Shown here: positions 1 through 7,773 of the stretch, piece by piece
Layout of the letters: every line of letters starts with the position of its first letter
How positions within the stretch are numbered: the first letter of the stretch is position 1
NCBI GenBank assembly: GCA_028565715.1
Contig: JAOXYC010179135.1
Coordinates: 1-12,911 of the forward strand
Direction of reading: 5' to 3'
Length of the DNA: 12,911 nucleotides
DNA from: Phoronis pallida
Lineage: Eukaryota; Phoronida; Phoronidae
Notes under the pieces: model-generated
The model's database searches: none
Seen by the model: only the letters and a program-made list of their open reading frames with translations
What the model was told of the DNA's origin: nothing
Translations under genes and position numbers: made by a program

Positions 1-13
1 AGTGAAGTTTGCG

Positions 14-130
14 TTTCCGAAAGAGCGCCCATGTTTTCCGAAAGAGCGCCCATGGGCGCTCTTTCGGGAAAATAATTTAACTCGAAAAGTGCTATTTTCC
101 GAAAGAGCGCCCAGGGCGCTCTTTCGGAAA
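14..130. repeat. Cluster of three copies of a palindrome-forming motif
   Basis: The motif TTTCCGAAAGAGCGCCC occurs at 14-30, 35-51 and 96-112. Inverted copies follow the second and third. Positions 38-67 form a perfect 30-bp palindrome centred on CCATGG; it extends to 34-71 with one mismatch. Positions 96-112 and 114-130 are perfect 17-bp inverted arms around a single A. The first copy has no inverted partner, though the element may continue left of the window. The spacer 72-95 is AT-rich. This looks like a cruciform-forming repeat or the edge of a mobile element. No coding frame is associated. Confidence 0.85.
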
Positions 131-181
131 TTCCCGGTATAATAATATTTCTTTCAAAAAAGCCACGTCTCAAACTGGATA

Positions 182-421
182 AACGATATTTGTTTAATCT
201 GGCCATTTAAGTCGGGTTTTTGCCAATTTAAAATATGCATACTTTCATTGAGTTTAAGAAGAAAAGTACTGTCTGCCCCGTCACTTTAAAGAATTATGCA
301 CTGACAATTGTTTTTCACTGCTTGACGGGACAGACAGTACTTTTCTTCTTAAACTCAAGGAAAGTATGCATATTAATTGGCAAAAACCCGACTTAAATGG
401 CCAGATTAAACATATATCGTT
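182..421. repeat. Fold-back element (MITE-like) with arms of about 100 bp
   Basis: The left arm 182-283 is the reverse complement of 323-421 with only a few mismatches and small indels. The arms share AACGATAT, TTTAATCTGGCCATTTAAG, TCGGGTTTTTGCCAATT and AGTTTAAGAAGAAAAGTACT. The loop (284-322) is about 39 bases and has no open frame. A 240-bp perfect-looking stem-loop without coding capacity fits a non-autonomous fold-back DNA element. I could not see a convincing target-site duplication, so the family is unknown. High arm identity suggests recent origin or ongoing gene conversion. Confidence 0.85.
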
Positions 422-1479
422 GTCTTTATCAATTTAGTAATGTATTTGTATTCTTATTTATTGTTTGTTGACTGCCACTGATGCTTTACTACTGTAACCT
501 AGTGACGTCTATCGGAAGATGATTACGTCATCACACCACTCCTTATATTTGAATGTATTGGCAGTAACATTCAGTTTACCTGTGACCATGCACCGCAGAA
601 GATGTGAAACATGTCATGATTTTTAAAGTTAAAATCAGTCGTTGTTTTTGTTTTATAAAATATTGAATGCTTTAATTTTTTTTGACAATGTTTTTTGTAC
701 CATCCCAAAAAGGACGCTGGGCATAAATGGCCGGTTAACGTTAAAACTAGTGAATACGTCATGTTATAATACAAATATTAAATACCAGAGATTCAAAACT
801 ACAAAAGTTACTCTGGACGGAATAAGATTATCACTCTCTTCAACAGAAGTAATTACCAAATAACAAGCTTTTCAAAAATTTACCAGATCCTTCCTCTCTC
901 CCATGCAGAGTTGTCTCCCTTGTTTATTTTGATTGACCGGATACTCTCTGCAATGGTTGACATCCACCTTGGAATGACGTCATTAATTTTACGAAAAATC
1001 AGTGTACAACATCAATTGGCTTGATGGTCATGATACGTTTTCAATATAGGACTTCATTTGACTACAGTTGCACAAGATTTATAGAAGATCATCGAGTTAA
1101 TATTGAATTACGATCATATTTTTGTATCCTTACACTAGCCTGATTACCGAGGTATGCTTACACGATGACCTATTTTCCACTACAAACTCCGCATGTACGA
1201 CTACCATCTTAATTGATTTCACAAATTTCTGGTACTCTATGGCTCATATTATTCAAAAATGCAAAGCTTTTACGCATATCTGTACCATCGGAGACAACTT
1301 TGGCAGTGGGGACGCTCCGTAGCCGGGTCCGTAGCCCGTAGCGTGGCTAACATCCCAGGCAAAGAGTACCCCGTCATAACAATAACTCAACAGGGGGCGT
1401 CTTTGCATGGGAAAGTGAGATCCTCCTACACTGAACTTCTTGTCCTCTGGCGTAAATACGACAATTATTCCTTCAAAAA
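422..1479. other. Non-coding stretch, no gene recognised
   Basis: All six frames are broken by stops. The longest open frame (about 1259-1528, +) has a composition without recognisable domains. A perfect CRE-type palindrome TGACGTCA lies at 975-982, roughly 575 bases upstream of candidate exon 1A, and related GATTACGTCA sequences occur near 521. These could be CREB/ATF sites but may be chance. The GC content rises around 1300-1400 with a short GTAGCC/GTAGCG repetition, which is compatible with a 5' untranslated or promoter region for exon 1A. Confidence 0.4.
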
Positions 1480-1554
1480 ATGTCTGCTACATTTGCAAAT
1501 GAGTTCAACGACCTGTCGAGCGCATTAATATCAGGCATTGGAAAACTACTATGA
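1480..1554 (+). CDS. Possible upstream ORF, 24 codons, overlapping start of exon 1A
   Basis: An ATG at 1480 opens a 24-codon frame that ends at TGA 1552-1554. The stop overlaps the candidate exon 1A start codon in the arrangement ATGA (1551-1554). The peptide begins MSATFANEFNDL and has no recognised domain. If exon 1A is transcribed from upstream, this would be a typical uORF that could limit translation or allow reinitiation at the overlapping ATG. Nothing in the sequence proves transcription here, and a 75-base open frame is short enough to occur by chance. Confidence 0.25.
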   Translation: MSATFANEFNDLSSALISGIGKLL

Positions 1555-1582
1555 ACGAGTTTGAAGATGTTGTCCTTGTTGG
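1551..1582 (+). CDS. Candidate first coding exon 1A of the acyl-CoA synthetase gene
   Basis: ATG at 1551 opens MNEFEDVVLV plus two bases (GG) of a split codon, followed directly by the strong donor GTAAGT (1583-1588). Exon 2 starts with a single G completing a codon, so joining gives Gly and keeps the frame. The peptide end (D-V-V-L-V-G) closely resembles that of candidate exon 1B (D-R-V-L-L-G), which supports both as real. It would give a short N-terminus without an obvious mitochondrial presequence. The intron to exon 2 would be about 4.5 kb. The evidence is phase, donor quality and similarity only, and a short exon like this can arise by chance. Confidence 0.4.
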
Positions 1583-1896
1583 GTAAGTCTGGTTTAGTTA
1601 AATTCTTCAATAACGCGGCTCCAATTGACCAGATTACTTTTTTTAAAGCGTTTTTTTTTTCAGAATTGGCAATCATTTAAAAGTGGGATCCCTACTGTAT
1701 AGCCCAGTTTCATAGTCACGGTAGGCCTACGCATAAACAATTGATTAACCTGGCGAGGTCAAATGAGCAACATGTACACAAATAGTAAACGAATTTTTAT
1801 CAATCCGCGATACAATCAAGTAAAATTGGCTGCACAAGAGCTGTTTTAGTATTGACCGGGTCTTTGTTAAAATTTATCAACCAGCTGCGAAAAACA
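1583..1896. other. Non-coding, no feature seen
   Basis: This stretch lies between candidate exon 1A and the palindromic repeat. It holds short T runs and no sustained coding frame. A minus-strand frame of 67 codons (1473-1676) overlaps it but has no recognisable domain and crosses exon 1A. Confidence 0.4.
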
Positions 1897-2095
1897 TACA
1901 CGTACCGTATATGCGCGAATTTAGGCGCATGCGCCTATACAGGGAGCAAGGCGTTTTTTGGATCAATTTTTTTTTGCTCAAGTGGTTCACATATAGGCCC
2001 ATGCGCCTATGTTCGAATCAGGCGCAGCTTCACATATTATATATTATATAGGCGCATGCGCCTAAATTAGACCATATACGATAGGCGTACGTGTA
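1897..2095. repeat. Inverted-repeat element carrying GCGCATGCGC palindromes
   Basis: Ends read TACACGTAC at 1897-1905 and GTACGTGTA at 2087-2095. Inside each end lies the same perfect 16-bp palindrome TAGGCGCATGCGCCTA (1922-1937 and 2049-2064), joined to a shared AATTTAGG or CCTAAATT flank and a CGTATATG/CATATACG segment. A third copy at 1994-2009 differs by one base. The right arm has a few extra bases compared with the left. The palindrome core GCGCATGCGC matches the animal NRF1 binding consensus. It is likely a short non-autonomous element; a regulatory role is only possible. Confidence 0.7.
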
Positions 2096-2409
2096 GGTCA
2101 CTGTGGCTCTATTGATTTGGTTACCCTATTTCATGGATTAACAATGGAGAAATGTTTTAGAAAATTGCTTAAAAGCAAGTACATTGATTCTGAATGGTTG
2201 TTATGATTGTATATTGTAGTTTTGTGTATTGCCCGGCAGGACAGTACACTCCGGGGCCGGCGGTGGCCGGTGGTACACCGTATATCCAGGGATATGCAGC
2301 TGATATTGTTCGTAAATATACATTGCAGTGAATACAAGTTTGATTATCAAATATAATCGATAAATAGGTCAAAATCTACTAAGAATTGTCCCGAATGTTC
2401 TGATTGAAG
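2096..2409. other. Non-coding with GC-rich patch
   Basis: No gene is seen. A GC-rich patch around 2230-2280 contains repeated CCGG units (CCGGGGCCGGCGG, then GGCCGG) in otherwise AT-rich DNA. Minus-strand frames across it show no known domain. Confidence 0.4.
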
Positions 2410-2445
2410 CTGAGACAAGCAAAACGGACCGTTTGCTTGTCTCAG
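2410..2445. repeat. Near-perfect loopless hairpin
   Basis: CTGAGACAAGC on the left and GCTTGTCTCAG on the right form a 36-base palindrome broken only by one extra A (AAAA against TTT). The centre is GGACC with practically no loop. Flanking GATTGAAG occurs on both sides as a direct repeat (2402-2409 and 2445-2452), so the hairpin may be a small insertion between duplicated bases. Confidence 0.75.
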
Positions 2446-2897
2446 ATTGAAGGTATTACCGGTCTGAGACCAATCTTCGTCCCAGTTACCGGCCTAGAGA
2501 TCATTTCGTAAAACTATGTACACTTCAGGTAAGGCAATATCATGAATATATGTATGTACTTTCAAAAATTCGAGGAAAATTGTTTTGATGAATATGGAGT
2601 ACAAGACATTTTGGTTACACAAAAGTTGTTGGACAAGCTAGTGGGTACTATTTTGTTTAGGACAGTTTGCCGGGCAAACAAGGTGATATTCGTGGTCCGA
2701 TCGTACTCTTTGAAAAACATACATATTTTCTGTTCATCGAAATATATGATACCCCTGACATCGCCTGTTCTATAGCCATGTAGACGGTAAAATAGTAAAC
2801 CAGGTTGTTTTGCTAGTATTCTGAAACGAGTCTGACTCTGTGGTATATGTAAAATATTGTTAAAATAAAATACAATTCGCCGTTTTAAAACACAGCA
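2446..2897. other. Non-coding, no gene recognised
   Basis: A partial direct repeat TTACCGG(T/C)CT occurs near 2457 and 2487. The 77-codon + frame at 2542-2775 has no recognisable motif and no good splice borders, and I treat it as chance. Confidence 0.4.
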
Positions 2898-2936
2898 GGC
2901 TGCGGTAAATGTATTACCTATTCATTTACCGCAGCC
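2898..2936. repeat. Perfect 14-bp stem hairpin
   Basis: GGCTGCGGTAAATG (2898-2911) is the exact reverse complement of CATTTACCGCAGCC (2923-2936), with an 11-base loop TATTACCTATT. It sits about 55 bases upstream of the hammerhead-like motif. It may be part of the same retroelement end or an independent short hairpin. Confidence 0.8.
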
Positions 2937-2992
2937 CGATGTGACATTATTTCGCTTGTGTGTGTTTGTATATTCCATTTCATTTTACTTTG

Positions 2993-3037
2993 CTGATGAA
3001 GAGACGCGTGTGATAGTCTCGGAACGTTCAATAAACG
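2993..3037 (+). ncRNA. Hammerhead-ribozyme-like motif, core apparently decayed
   Basis: The sequence shows the conserved CTGATGA box at 2993-2999. After one A comes a 5-bp stem GAGAC (3001-3005)/GTCTC (3016-3020), then GGAA (3021-3024) where the ribozyme has GAAA, and then a 4-bp stem CGTT (3025-3028)/AACG (3034-3037) with the loop CAATA. Box, stem II, core and short stem III are in hammerhead order, as in the minimal ribozymes described in Penelope-like and other retroelements. The A-to-G change in the core and the lack of a UH cleavage site after stem III argue against activity. It is probably the tail of an old retroelement copy. Confidence 0.4.
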
Positions 3038-3596
3038 AACATTTTATACCGACTAGATCGTTATTTGATCTTTTTAATTCGTATGAAAAATGTTGATGAT
3101 TTCAAGTTCCATAATTCGGCATAAAAAATCTCAGTCCGACGTTACGTCGTGACGCCGGACCCGTCGCCAATCGCGTCAATAGGCCAGGATTATTCTTTCC
3201 CTCAAGGCAGTAGGGACCCGAGTAGGGACACATTGACACAATTCATACATATCTTGTATTCAATTTTCATTTGACTATTGCAAATACTAGGCAAACCTTC
3301 CTTTATGTACATTGTATTCGGGTAGTAATAATCGTTACGTAAGTCCATAGTTTGCTCAAGGTCAAGTAATACATAACGCATATCAATTATGCAAGAGTAT
3401 AATTAACTATAAACCATATTCATAGTCCGCGGTACAACAAGCTATGTTTATTTCTAGTAGTGTCGATTGTCACAGTGGGCAAAGACCCCGGGCAAAGACC
3501 GGCATATAACTGGCAGAGTAGTAATATTTACGCAACGCCGACAACATTTACTTATTTTCGGAACTAAACCAACATCTGCGGATATAGGTGGTCACA
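3038..3596. other. Non-coding, putative upstream region of exon 1B
   Basis: No gene is seen. A short direct repeat GGGCAAAGACC occurs twice near 3478 and 3489. The 3130-3180 part is CG-dinucleotide rich compared with its surroundings. Confidence 0.35.
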
Positions 3597-3602
3597 TATA
3601 AA
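3597..3602 (+). promoter_or_regulatory. Possible TATA box upstream of exon 1B
   Basis: TATAAA at 3597-3602 lies 43 bases upstream of the ATG at 3640. A pyrimidine-A context (TCATCAG, about 3619-3625) lies near the usual distance for a start site, which would give a very short leader. This arrangement fits a core promoter for candidate exon 1B, but TATAAA is common in AT-rich DNA. Confidence 0.3.
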
Positions 3603-3639
3603 TCAAACTGGAACTGTGTCATCAGGAATTGTTGAAAAA

Positions 3640-3668
3640 ATGACAGGCATGGATCGAGTTTTACTTGG
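3640..3668 (+). CDS. Candidate first coding exon 1B of the acyl-CoA synthetase gene
   Basis: ATG at 3640 (or the in-frame ATG at 3649) opens MTGMDRVLL plus GG of a split codon, followed by the donor GTAGGT (3669-3674). The G that opens exon 2 completes a glycine codon, giving MTGMDRVLLGNVFLPASP. It is the same length class and has the same phase and hydrophobic V-L-x-G ending as exon 1A. A TATAAA lies 43 bases upstream. No mitochondrial targeting sequence is evident, unlike human ACSF2. The intron to exon 2 would be 2.45 kb. This is a good candidate; a start exon outside the window remains possible. Confidence 0.5.
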
Positions 3669-3867
3669 GTAGGTTCACTTTACATAATTGTAGAAATTTC
3701 TAAATAAAAGCAGTTGGACATTACATTAGTTTTACTTTGGTCAGGCCCAAATGCACACTAGCCTGCTCATTTCAAATTCATTCGAGTTGCATTCAAAATC
3801 ACAAGACTTCGACAACCTGCGCTACAATGGGCCTCAAATGATCCCTAACAATTCGAACCCCGATTTT

Positions 3868-4059
3868 GGTATATATATTGGTAGGTTTTTTACCCATTTT
3901 GGTATTGATATGGGTCGTTTTTTGCCAGTTTTAGGCAATTTTTGCATGTAGGTATTGAAATGGGTCTATATTTTGCACTATTTTGGCAATTGTTTGCATT
4001 TAGGTATTGGAATGGGTCTATTTTTTTACATTATTGGGCAAATTAGGTATCCATATGCC
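3868..4059. repeat. Degenerate tandem repeat, unit about 43-52 bp
   Basis: Units begin GGTATTGATATGGGTC (3901), GGTATTGAAATGGGTC (3951) and GGTATTGGAATGGGTC (4003), each followed by a T-rich stretch with TTTTGGCAATT-like and TTTGCAT-like blocks. Partial diverged units flank them (from 3868 and from 4046). Unit length falls from 50 and 52 to 43 bp by loss in the T-rich part. This looks like an old minisatellite with no coding frame. Confidence 0.7.
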
Positions 4060-4650
4060 GTACCATTTTTTAGCTTGGCTAGGTATCTAAACGCATTTGC
4101 TTTTTGACTTGAGGGCGGCACATCCTTACCCACTTTTAATCGAAGATTCGAACACACTCCACTTGATAAAATGCCCAAATATGAAAAATGTCATTTGGGA
4201 AAATTGTATTTCGTCAGTTTATATTGGGTCCTAGTAAGAATTGAGACAACTTCAACGCAGACCCATGGTACATGTCCCCACACTCGTTTTCTATAGATGT
4301 TGTGGAAACAATCGAATGAAATCATAATTTTGGATTTTGGCGGCCAGCGCGAATGGATGCAGAACTATTTTGCGTATGCAAAACTTGATTCCAGGCCTAG
4401 GGGAGAAAAAATGGTCGCCTTTTGTCGTAATTATGAAATTCAATTCATCGTCTACGTCGCCGAAGATTCAACGACGATAGAATTGCATAATTGTGTCATA
4501 GCACTATTTATGTAATTTCTTATTTTGTGACTTTTCGCTGAGTAAGACTTCGTCTCTCCCATACAGCTCATCTCAAACGACAGTCTGTTCTCCCCTACAC
4601 AATGATCGAGTATCGCTAAGTATATGTTGATTACGTCACTCCGCTTAAAA
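4060..4650. other. Non-coding; one unidentified open frame
   Basis: An open + frame at 4297-4515 follows CTATAG, a possible splice acceptor, and begins MLWKQSNEIIILDFGGQREW. I do not recognise the protein, there is no clear donor at its end, and it is not part of the acyl-CoA synthetase. I treat it as probably chance. Confidence 0.35.
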
Positions 4651-4949
4651 ATACGGTCTCCTCGTTGGTGAGGATCTGGGGTCATAATTCAAATAGTCAA
4701 CTAGAATTTTTGTGTATGAGCCCTTTAATGAATATAATAAACCTGCATCATGGTCAAAAAATTCAAAAAAATTGGTAAAGGGGTAAATTTGAGATCTTCG
4801 TATCTAAAAAAAACCTCTCGCACGAGAAGGTTTTCGAAATTTACACTTTATTAGGATAAAAAGCTCAAATTTACCCCTTTAACTTGTACACACAATTTCT
4901 AGTTGATTTGAATTTTGACCCCAGATCGTCAACAACGAGGAGACCGTAT
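4651..4949. repeat. Nested fold-back element, about 299 bp
   Basis: The termini ATACGGTCTCCTCGTTG (4651) and CAACGAGGAGACCGTAT (ending 4949) are inverted repeats. The arms continue through (GATC/CAGATC)TGGGGTCA/TGACCCC, then ATAGTCAACTAGAA/TTCTAGTTGA, then TAAAGGGGTAAATTTGAG (4777-4794) against CTCAAATTTACCCCTTTA (4864-4881). At the centre is a further hairpin of CCTCTCG and CGAGAAGG (about 4815-4835). The arms are interrupted by indels. No protein frame is present. This fits a non-autonomous DNA transposon or fold-back; I cannot assign the family. Confidence 0.8.
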
Positions 4950-5334
4950 CTTTAATTAAACACATTCTCCTACTTTCGGTAAAAACACGGAAGACCCCCT
5001 GCGATTGGTTCACTCATGTCTCTCGACCAAAGTCGAAGGGCCTGAAGTTCAGTCTAAGTGAGACTGAATAGATCTTGTACTGAACATTTCGATTGAAACA
5101 GGAAGTACTTGATTTTAAAAACTGTGTGTATCTGTTTTAATGGAGATTCCATTTAAAAAGGCCCACATTGTTATCGTTTGAGTGGCAAACTCATACCATT
5201 ATACTATCAGTTCCCGACACAGAATTACACAAAAAATATTGTCCACGTAATTAACGATAAAAAACGATCATACATAATCCCGCGTAAGGTGAACCTTTAG
5301 AATTATGCCTCACGCAAATGTATTGCCATAATAA
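4950..5334. other. Non-coding, no feature recognised
   Basis: No sustained coding frame or RNA fold is seen. A small inverted pair, TTCAGTCT and AGACTGAA, sits near 5048-5069 (CAGTCTAAGTGAGACTG). Confidence 0.35.
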
Positions 5335-5545
5335 ACGAATTTGGCCCAGTGGGTAGAGCGCCTCTCAACAGCTTGAGGCATTTATGTTTCTGGACAAAAC
5401 AGTTCCCCCGATTTGGCTCTCCCCACTTAGGTATATAGAAGGGTACCAAGGCTATTAAAGTGGTGGTAAATGTGACTGAATTAGCGCGAAGCGCCTCCAT
5501 GGCGCATCTCCAGAGTATGCTCCCCGGGAATTCAAGTAACTATTT
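5335..5545 (+). repeat. tRNA-derived SINE-like segment
   Basis: TGGCCCAGTGGGTAGAGCGC (from about 5341) is a good match to the tRNA A box (TRGCNNAGTGG) and D arm. A decayed B-box-like AGTTCCCCCGAT follows about 60 bases later. The downstream body contains GCGCGAAGCGCC and CCATGGCGC hairpin-prone sequence. Open frames through it show no known domain. Such tRNA heads joined to unrelated bodies are typical of invertebrate SINEs. The 3' limit is a guess. Confidence 0.45.
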
Positions 5546-6118
5546 CTGAATGGTTTCTAGGATTGTCGACATTTATGAAAAAAAAAATCAATTTCAGTTT
5601 AAAAAAACATTATTTCTTTAAATATTTTGATATATTTGTGATATCATTGGCACATAATTCATAGCTAAACACATCGGAAAAATAGTTTATCTCAAACAGT
5701 TTCAAGCGATTTGAATCCCAAACAAGAAACTATGCCTAATTATAGGTCTTATACAAGGATCCCAGCTATAGATATATTTGACAATTTCCTTGTTTCGGAT
5801 TAAAATCTTGAAATGAAAAAAATGTATTTCCCATGTGCTTTAGCTACGAATTGTGCGCCGATGAAATCACAGATTTGAAGAATATAAAAAACAATTTTTA
5901 AAACTAAAATTGATTTTAGTATCATAGTAATAGCACTATCGACCATCCTGAAGAACGTACATTCAGGAATAGTTGCATGTTCCTTTAAGGGTGTTCGGTT
6001 CCGCAGCATGGGTAATAACGATGTATAGAATTGTTAAACATATTTTGAATAAAAACCGCTATATAAACCTGGATTTTATTATTTTTGATTTATACTTTTA
6101 ACATTAAAACGATTACAG
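5546..6118. other. AT-rich intron or upstream sequence before exon 2
   Basis: This is AT-rich and contains poly-A/T runs near 5579-5615. It holds the short hairpin CCTGAA/TTCAGG at about 5947-5967. It ends in the acceptor GATTACAG (6111-6118). A minus-strand frame at 5800-6009 is hydrophobic but has no recognised domain and is probably chance. Confidence 0.5.
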
Positions 6119-6302
6119 GAATGTCTTTCTTCCGGCATCTCCATTAAAACACAGTTATGTTCACGCGACATCACCACGTCCCCTGTTGCCCTGGACAATT
6201 GGCCAAGTTCTGGAACAAGCGTACGAGGAATGTCCGGACAAAGAAGCGTTTGTCTTTGGGAGCACGAAAGAACGTTTTACCTTCCGACAGCTCAGGAATA
6301 AG
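6119..6302 (+). CDS. ACSF2-like: Exon 2, acyl-CoA synthetase N-terminal region
   Basis: The acceptor TTACAG precedes G, which completes a split codon; 61 full codons follow, ending AAG at donor GTAGAG. The peptide starts NVFLPASPLKHSYVHATSP and continues with PLLPWTIGQVLEQAYEECPD and the TFRQL element. This layout (SYVH, PLL, TIGQ, a P-D/E-EA-VF strand, then TF..L) is the start of ACSF2-type synthetases and lies before the nucleotide-binding loop. The frame stays open through the whole exon and closes shortly after the donor, as expected for an exon-intron border. Confidence 0.9.
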
Positions 6303-6698
6303 GTAGAGGGAATCTTGGATGACAAATTATCTGATTTACTGGCAGCCGTACGCCGGAGACTAACGATAAGTTAAACTTTAATGTTCCATGCAGGTTACCA
6401 TTTTCCGTATCCAGTGTCATTAGCAATTCAGTTGATAAGTCAGATATAGAAATGACAACAATAAAAACTATTTTTAAAAGCAGTTACAGTCAGTTTACAG
6501 ACACCTTAGTTTAAGGTCGGCGAACTATAGGTAATTGAACGCTCTAGTTTTCAGTGTTGGAAGTCTGACATGTTCTGATCCATTTGAGACAAAAAATGAC
6601 AACCTTAGTGCATTGAAGACCCATTTTTTGACATTTGAAAGTGCTTGGTTTTTGTTGTCAGTGTTGACAGAACTGTGACCCCCTTTAACATGTTTCAG

Positions 6699-6833
6699 TC
6701 ACGTGGTTATGCCAAAGGTTTGCTTACACTTGGGCTGAGCAAGGGTGACGTCATCTATATATGTGGCGTGGTCAACAGTGATTGGCTAGTTATGTTCTTA
6801 GCTGCGCAAACTATTGGTGCTGTGGTAATCACG
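6699..6833 (+). CDS. ACSF2-like: Exon 3, acyl-CoA synthetase
   Basis: It lies between acceptor TGTTTCAG and donor GTAAGG, phase 0 on both sides, 45 codons. It encodes SRGYAKGLLTLGLSKGD, then a hydrophobic strand-helix ending QTIGAVVIT. In ANL synthetases this is the GL-x-KGD turn followed by the region that packs the first Rossmann-like subdomain (compare GLL..GL.KGD......N..W in ACSF2). The usual GPN is VVN here, and W of the NSDW segment is kept. Confidence 0.9.
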
Positions 6834-7285
6834 GTAAGGAACATAATCAAACCAAGGATATTATCCATGTATTAGAAACTCCTTTTAAGTCGAATGTTCA
6901 ACAATTCGTGTCATATGATGTCGGTGAGTTTCACCGACGTAGCGTGCTCCACAGCTAGCACATTTTAACTGATACTGGGACTGATACACTTTGTGTGAAC
7001 GTGACATTCGAGGTTACTGATTGCCTTGCTTTTATAATGTACACAAATAATGGCGTCTTCGAGTTTGTACCTTTGAAACTAGTCAGACATGAAATTGTAC
7101 AATACATGTATATTTCTATTCTTAAAGCTCATCGTTTCATTCTTGATAGTAAATACAATTGATAAGTTTTGTTCAGGTTAAAACATTTTAAATGACTCTT
7201 TTTAAAGTCATTTCAATAGGCATGTAACAAGTGTTGTTTATGGGATGTTTTTATAATTGATACTCAATAATGTCTTTGTTTACAG

Positions 7286-7336
7286 GGTCCGCAGTATAGA
7301 CCGTATGAGATTGAAGCCCTAGAAATCATACACAAG
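7286..7336 (+). CDS. ACSF2-like: Exon 4, acyl-CoA synthetase micro-exon
   Basis: This 51-base exon, phase 0 on both sides, lies between GTTTACAG and GTTAGT. It encodes GPQYRPYEIEALEIIHK. It corresponds to the NPAYQ..ELEY.L.K segment of ACSF2, where the chain enters the next helix. The family Asn-Pro is Gly-Pro here. Its fit between exons 3 and 5 leaves no gap in the alignment, which supports it despite its size. Confidence 0.85.
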
Positions 7337-7700
7337 GTTAGTAGTAACGGAGCACCATGTGGTGTACATTGAACCCATTCAACCATGCAGTTACATGTTT
7401 ATCGAAATCCAGTTTCATCATATAGTTTCTTTATTAAATAATGCGGGAACGTTTAAGTTAAAACAAATGTTAGGATTCGCCATACCAAGTAACCATTTCC
7501 GTTATGTCACGCGCCGTGAATGACCAGAGAAACCAGAGAAACTCAACATAAAAAATGAATCAATTGATTAATTTGAAAATAAGATTATATAGTCCTCTAG
7601 GAGATTCTGACTGCCACCAACTTTACGAGAGTGACTATTGTCATTTCAGAAAGTAAAATAATAGAGACAAAAAAAAATGAAAAGACAGAAACATTCAAAA

Positions 7701-7773
7701 CCCGACCGGGAATCGAACCCGGGTCTCCTGTTTTCAGGAAAGTTGTGCTTAAACCTCCACACCACCGGGGTCC
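7701..7773 (-). repeat. tRNA-like sequence (tRNA pseudogene or SINE head)
   Basis: Read on the minus strand, these 73 bases resemble a tRNA. A perfect B box GGTTCGATTCC (7709-7719) sits in a CCGGG/CCCGG T stem, and an A-box-like TGGTGTGGAGG and an anticodon-arm-like TCCTG/CAGGA hairpin precede it. The acceptor stem is weak (GGACCC against GGGTTT with two G-U pairs and one extra base), and U33 is not in place. A working tRNA is unlikely. It lies antisense inside intron 4 and fits a tRNA pseudogene or SINE head. Confidence 0.6.

Noticed and set aside
1259-1528. 89-codon + open frame before exon 1A
   Set aside because: No domain or family resemblance, mixed basic composition, and no splice-supported continuation.
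1473-1676. Minus-strand 67-codon frame overlapping exon 1A
   Set aside because: It looks protein-like in composition but I recognise no family, and it conflicts with the + strand candidate.
4297-4515. Open frame after CTATAG, with an IIILDFGGQ stretch reminiscent of GMP synthase
   Set aside because: Only a few residues resemble it, the rest does not, and no donor follows.
5800-6009. Minus-strand hydrophobic frame of 69 codons
   Set aside because: No motif, AT-driven composition, and it lies in an intron-like stretch.
6186-6374. Exon 2 frame taken as a gene starting near 6186
   Set aside because: The frame is open upstream to the acceptor at 6118, the family similarity begins upstream, and there is no ATG at 6186.
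6747-6754. TGACGTCA (CRE-like) inside exon 3
   Set aside because: It is explained by the KGDVI codons; a regulatory role is not supported.
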